Shown piece after piece: positions 59,496 through 64,000 of a stretch of DNA of 64,000 bases. Location of the stretch: assembly GCA_009103225.1 (NCBI GenBank), contig RHPI01001715.1, positions 1,239,285 to 1,303,284 on the forward strand. The letters run 5' to 3'. Each line of letters begins with the position of its first letter. Position 1 is the first letter of the stretch. The translations under genes and the position numbers were made by a program. Origin of the DNA: Chlorokybus atmophyticus (taxonomy: Eukaryota; Streptophyta; Chlorokybophyceae; Chlorokybales; Chlorokybaceae). The notes beneath the pieces were generated by a model. That model saw nothing but the letters and a program-made list of their open reading frames with translations. It was not told the DNA's origin and searched no databases.

Positions 59496-61131
59496 AGTGA
59501 TTAATCTCACGCACCATTCTTGTAATAGGTGTGAAGGCTGCAACGCGAGGCTTATCGCCGTAACATGCACCAGTAGCCTTACTTTAAATGAAACACATGT
59601 CACACGTGTGACAACCAGCGAAAGTGAATGATACACTTACGTTTATGAAAAAGTGACATGTAAGAATTTATATGGACAACAACACGTTTTGTGTGTACCA
59701 ATAAATCACGAAAGCTTTATCGACGTGCTACTTTGTTTGGCAAGACACAGTGCTTGGCACGTAGTGCTGATTTACCATTAGTGAAATGGCAGTAAACTCC
59801 ACGCAAGCATTGCGCTATGACTACGATTGAGCCTTGCTGTCACGCTGGGTGTTGGGGCTTTACACAAAGCCAGGTTTTATGTTCAATTGTATGGGCAACG
59901 ATATCCGCTTATTTGACATCAACCACATCGCCCCTACAACGTGCTGATACCCTGGCTATACCCGGTCGTTGGTCTGATGTCAGTCATCCCTACGAGTTTG
60001 GCTTTACATTGACACTTGCACATACTATTGCCGAGCAGCAGCCCTCTCAACCTAGCTTAACCTAAGTTGGTTGTGGTTGTTGTACGTGGTAGAGCAACGG
60101 GGCCGTTGGAGCAACAAAGCAACACAGGCCGAAGATTGCATCAATAGGGGCGAGGAAGGCTAGGCAATAGACGAGACAAGACTATACCTAAGCTACGAGA
60201 TGACTATGTGCATGCTACTTGCGGGTCTCAATGCTAGGTCGTAGCATGAGTCTTTGTGTATGAAAGTCCGCATTGTGCACTCTGCTTGGGCCCTTAGCCT
60301 AATTGATTGCCTGCTTGCGTGCCTTGTTGTGTGCACTACTGTTTGCCTTGCACGCGAGCACAAGTTCTTAAAATATGTGCCTCGCGCAGCTCCAATGTTT
60401 GTTATGCAATGCAGCAGGCAGGCAAGGACAACACGGCATGGAAAATCAGCACGAGCGGCGCAGCTACATGCGGAGCAGCGCAGTTTATGTGATGTCTGCT
60501 GGTTGGTCAAAGATTATGTACCTCTGATATCATGGTGTTGTCTGCTTACGAGGGCCCCTCTATAATACCCTATGCTTCACCCCAAAGTCTTCCGTGTTGT
60601 TGCGCTTGTGTGGCCAGCCACAAACACTCACTGGTTGGTACATGACAGTCGCATTGATAGTTGCGGATACAAGCGGCTGTAACGGAGCGCTACATGGCCC
60701 AACAGAAGATGCAACCGCAGCCGAGTGTTGCGTCAACATTGCATCAAACCCATCCCCCGTGTCGGTCAACCCCAACAGTTGACTTTGTTGGCGGAGGGCT
60801 CGTTGCTCATCAGTTGCTGGGGCATGTACAGTACAAAGTTGCAGATTTGCTGGTTGACTGCGTGCCTACGTGATTGATGATGTGTTCAGTTACTTCCACA
60901 TTATGCGTAAACCCTGTTGGGTATAGCTCTCAGTCATCCATTGACAAGTCCTGGCGTCATACAGACTGCAAGCAAGTTGTGCGTTGATGAAAGCACAGCA
61001 GCAGGCTGCAAACCAAAGCAAACTGTACCATATATTCCTCAGTTTGCTCTACCATGACTGGGCCGTAACCTGCACCAAAAGGCTATCTACAATGTGTAAC
61101 AGGCGACAAGAGTCTGGACTGAAGCTGGAGT

Positions 61132-61153
61132 ACACACACACACACACACACAG
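61132..61153. repeat. CA microsatellite
   Basis: About eleven CA units starting in TACACACA. No associated gene. Confidence 0.9.
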
Positions 61154-61561
61154 ACACCTGTGTATGTCTGTGTGTAAAGTAGGCACAAAGAACTTACGTA
61201 AAACACATTTGAAAAGGCAGGCAGCATATCTTCTCGATCACTGTCATGTAGCAACACCTATTATTGCCCCATGATGGAGAGAAGCAGGAGTAAGCGCAAG
61301 CTCCTGGAGGCCTGCGTGCTCGTAGTAGTAGAGAGCGCTGGAGAAAATACTCAAAGAAAAGAAAGTATCGAGGCCTTGACTGCTGTGCAGCGGACGATAG
61401 GTAGGCGACCTGCTGTGCAGCGGAGAGGATGTGCAGGTGTGTACAGCTGTGGCAGCTCCCATGGTGTCCAAGGAGGCGCAACCAAACTCTGTCATGGTGA
61501 TGAACATTCTACACTTTGCATGGCGTGGCATGTGTGGAGGCCTGCCTTATTGGGTTTTTGT

Positions 61562-63390
61562 TCAGGCTGAACTCGCCAAGTGCTGTTGCGCTTGGTAGAG
61601 CCGTGAAGTTGAAGGCAGCTGAAAGCTCAGAACCTCATCAAAGGGCTGCGGCAGGTAAGAGCTGTGCAGCCACTCCTCAAACATCAGCCGCTCATTAGGG
61701 AGCTCAGTGTTTCCGCACGGCAGCGACGCTGATGATGAGAAGGAGTTGAACGATGATGATGATGATGAAAACATTGCTGATAGCAAGGAGGCATTGGACA
61801 CGCTCTGCTCCGTCACCATCGGGAAGATGTTCAACGAGTCGTCCATCCCTAGAGGAAATGCCAATTGCATAGAAGCTGGCGGGGGCGTGGCGGACTTCAC
61901 TTGAGGTGAGGATGTCGAGGAATGGTTGTTGATGCACATGGTGTGCAGCTGGTCGGCAAAGCTTGATGCGCTGCTGTTCGATGTTGCAGTGTTCCAGTAT
62001 GATGTTGTCTCGGCTTGCATACTTGGAAACTTCAGCTCTGGTAAGTTGTCATATGCGGGCGGCAGGCCCACCACAGACTCCAGCATCTGGTCGCGGCTTG
62101 AATGATTGAAGCTGGGCAGCAAGTCCAGTGTCGCCGTGCAGTTAGCCTGGTTGTGTTGATGATGGTGGTGGACGTCTTGCGCAGATACGCGCAAGGCGGA
62201 TGTGAAAGACGGGCCAGTCAGGTCGCTCGATGACGATATTGTTGTGGTGGGTGTTTGCGAACCTGCGTGTCATTGCTGTGTCAGACCATGCCAAACAGAA
62301 CAAGCACATGCAGCAGCAGCTATCACCCAGGCTCGATATAGAGTTTGTAGTTGAACAGCACAACAATCACCTGAAAGCTCTCCTTCTTGGTAATTGACAT
62401 TTGGCGTGGCAGTCTCCCTCTTCAGGCCCCGGTGGTGCTTGCCATGCTGCGACAGGTGGGGAAAGCGCCTGCGTAGGCTGGAGTTCCAGTGGTTTTTGAT
62501 GGCGTTGTCGGTGCGTCCGGGGATGAGGCGCGCGATGGACGCCCACTTGTTGCCGTGTTCAATGTGAGCAGCGAGGATGGCCGCGTCCTCCGCCTCTGTG
62601 AATGGCGTCTTGAGCACGGCTGGGTTCAACTGGTTGCACCATCTGCGCGCACACGCACTCTCAAACCTTGAACATGGTGCATGGTGGACGCATGCACAAC
62701 TCACAAACAATCGCACAATAGGAGACAAGTAAGCAGTTCCGTTGCTGCAACGTGCATGTACCTGAGGCGACAAGACTTGCCCGACCGCCCTCTTATCCCA
62801 TGTGAGATGAGCGACCAGTTTTGAGGGCCAAACTTGAGCACCAGAGACCTCAAGAGCTGGTCTTCCTGCAGTTCACACAGCAGAGAGCAGACTGTTAAGG
62901 CAAATAACAACTTTCTCATGCTCGCTGACCGACACTAGTGGCCACAACTGACCACAACAATCCAACGCATTCGCTGCTGAGTGCACTGTTCCCATGCGTA
63001 TGCAGCAACCCACAACGCTGCCAACAACAGGCAAGGGCAGTCGGCTTTTGCTTGAAGGCTTTAGGCCATGGCGAACGACAAGCACACATGGAAGCCCTCT
63101 AAACAAACCCTGGCAGCTTGGCACACGGCAAAATCAAGCAGCCAGCAGCAGCTGGACAATGCTCGTTAGCAGAGCAACACTTAATACGCTCAGCTGCACA
63201 TGCGCTTGTCGCCAGTTTCATTTACAGCAGCAGTTCAAAGCACAGTATAGCAACAGTATCAAGGACAATAACAGCAAGATCATGTGCTAGCATAGCAGTA
63301 GGTAGAGCAGCTTAGCAGAGAGGCGAGACGGCACACGCAGTGTCTGCGCACTGCTCTCACCTCTGGACTCCAAGGGCCTTTAATCACCAT
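61562..63390 (-). CDS. R2R3-MYB transcription factor, MYB44 (subgroup 22)-like
   Basis: Four in-phase exons (63390-63361, 62865-62762, 62642-62371, 62262-61562) encode 368 residues; an upstream in-frame ATG at 63432 would add 14. R2 spans [20 protein letters not shown] to [15 protein letters not shown], with the tryptophans of PWSPEED, NWSLI and RWCNQL. R3 spans [13 protein letters not shown] to [18 protein letters not shown], with the usual non-Trp first position (F), then KWASIARL and NHWNS. These words match plant MYB44/70/73/77 proteins closely, so sequence-specific DNA binding in the nucleus is well supported; the target genes are unknown. The C-terminal 230 residues are Ser/Thr/His/Pro-rich with short acidic patches ([25 protein letters not shown]) that could be activation regions. 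Confidence 0.93.
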
Positions 63391-63432
63391 GGTTTGCGAG
63401 CCTCTGCCGCTGCCAGACGGGACTCTGCACAT

Positions 63433-64000
63433 TGTCACTGATGCCACTGTAACGACAACTCCAGCTGAACGTTGGTCTCCTCTGTCGCCGCCTCCGCCTC
63501 CGCCTCTTCCTCCTTCTCCGCCGTCGCCGCCGCAGTGTTGTGCGCGCGCTGAGTGTTGCAATGAACTGCTCTGCTCAGGGCTAACGCCCAAGCAAAAATA
63601 TCCTTGGCTTTCCCCTTTTACTTTTACGTTAGAGATTTCCTGGTCTGGGTCCCGGGGTCATATGCCAAAGTATTTGTCAATCTTGAAAGTCTTTGACAGT
63701 TGATTGTCTGGCGCGTGCGCGCCTTTGCAAGCCTGCCTTAGCCATTGGTAGCATGATTGGTAAGGGCGCCAATTAGTTCCTCTGTAGGACTTGGAACTTT
63801 ATACAGCATGGTCACAATGACACTGTTGATGGGAAGGCGCATTTAAAGTTTGAAACTCTCGTCGCGTGCCTTGGTCTCTAGGCATGCATGGCGGGTCGCG
63901 AAGTTGGCAGGCTCGACGCTGACATGCTGTCAGTAGCAGCGTTACCAATGATAACTTATCATCTTTGGCCATCCGGGGGAGGGGACAAGCGGACAAAAAC
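63433..64000. other. Upstream region of the MYB gene
   Basis: Begins with a CCT/CCG-rich stretch (63.48-63.54 kb) that probably belongs to the 5' UTR or promoter. No other gene is seen up to the window end. Confidence 0.4.

Larger units (their letters stand above)
58709..61561. other. Repeat-rich region without a supported gene
   Basis: Contains the upstream part of the mobile-type gene, a short hairpin near 59018-59038 (CGTTATCG arms), the LTR-like repeat at 59.4 kb and a CA microsatellite near 61.13-61.15 kb. Frames of 60-100 codons exist but none has protein-like composition or splice partners. The end of the MYB gene lies just downstream. Confidence 0.45.

Noticed and set aside
59817-60065. 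Plus-strand frame of 82 codons
   Set aside because: No recognisable composition, no splice-compatible neighbours, inside a repeat-rich region.

Overview
This is nuclear DNA from a eukaryote, most likely a green alga (chlorophyte). Genes are split by many short GT-AG introns whose acceptors usually read TGCAG, and GC is moderate. Protein families are of plant/algal type: a JMJ14-like histone demethylase with FYRN/FYRC, a plastid ABC1K8/OSA1-like kinase, PFP beta and a MYB44-type R2R3 MYB. TTAGGG repeats inside one intron and frequent TGCATGCA runs fit a chlorophycean, but I cannot name the species. There are no operons, ribosome binding sites or CRISPR arrays. Exon models were built by hand from splice signals, reading phase and protein similarity; UTRs are not defined.

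Layout. 0.2-7.7 kb (+): a 22-exon JmjN-ARID-JmjC-C5HC2x2-AP2-FYRN-FYRC protein. 9.3-25.1 kb: a diverged tandem duplication with two minus-strand genes for secreted PKD-repeat proteins. Gene A (9.3-12.7 kb) has a signal peptide, three PKD units and a C-terminal module. Gene B (17.5-23.6 kb) has a signal peptide, a nidogen (NIDO) domain, five PKD units and the same C-terminal module. Between them lie a hairpin-rich AT-rich island and a 323-bp exact copy of part of gene A, bounded by a poly-C run and an ambiguous base. 25.2-29.3 kb (-): the ABC1 kinase. 29.3-33.5 kb: a repeat nest with a Tc1/mariner-like MITE and two of the three copies of a dispersed repeat.

33.6-38.3 kb (+): a WD40/coiled-coil protein with a duplicated exon-intron unit. 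38.9-40.5 kb (-): BUD23 rRNA methyltransferase. 41.7 kb (+): a small one-helix protein. 43.1-43.7 kb (-): a secreted HbpS/GlcG-like protein. 45.6-49.0 kb (-): PFP beta subunit. 49-61.5 kb: a repeat-rich stretch holding a large decayed-looking mobile-element-type gene (52.8-58.7 kb, -) with a bZIP-like start and a CXC end, a small convergent ORF, and a possible LTR remnant. 61.6-63.4 kb (-): the R2R3 MYB.

The genes are not a pathway cluster. The most unusual content is the domain architecture of the demethylase (AP2-like domain, doubled C5HC2 finger), the NIDO/PKD tandem pair with an unrecognised cysteine-bearing C-terminal module, and the large mobile-type gene.
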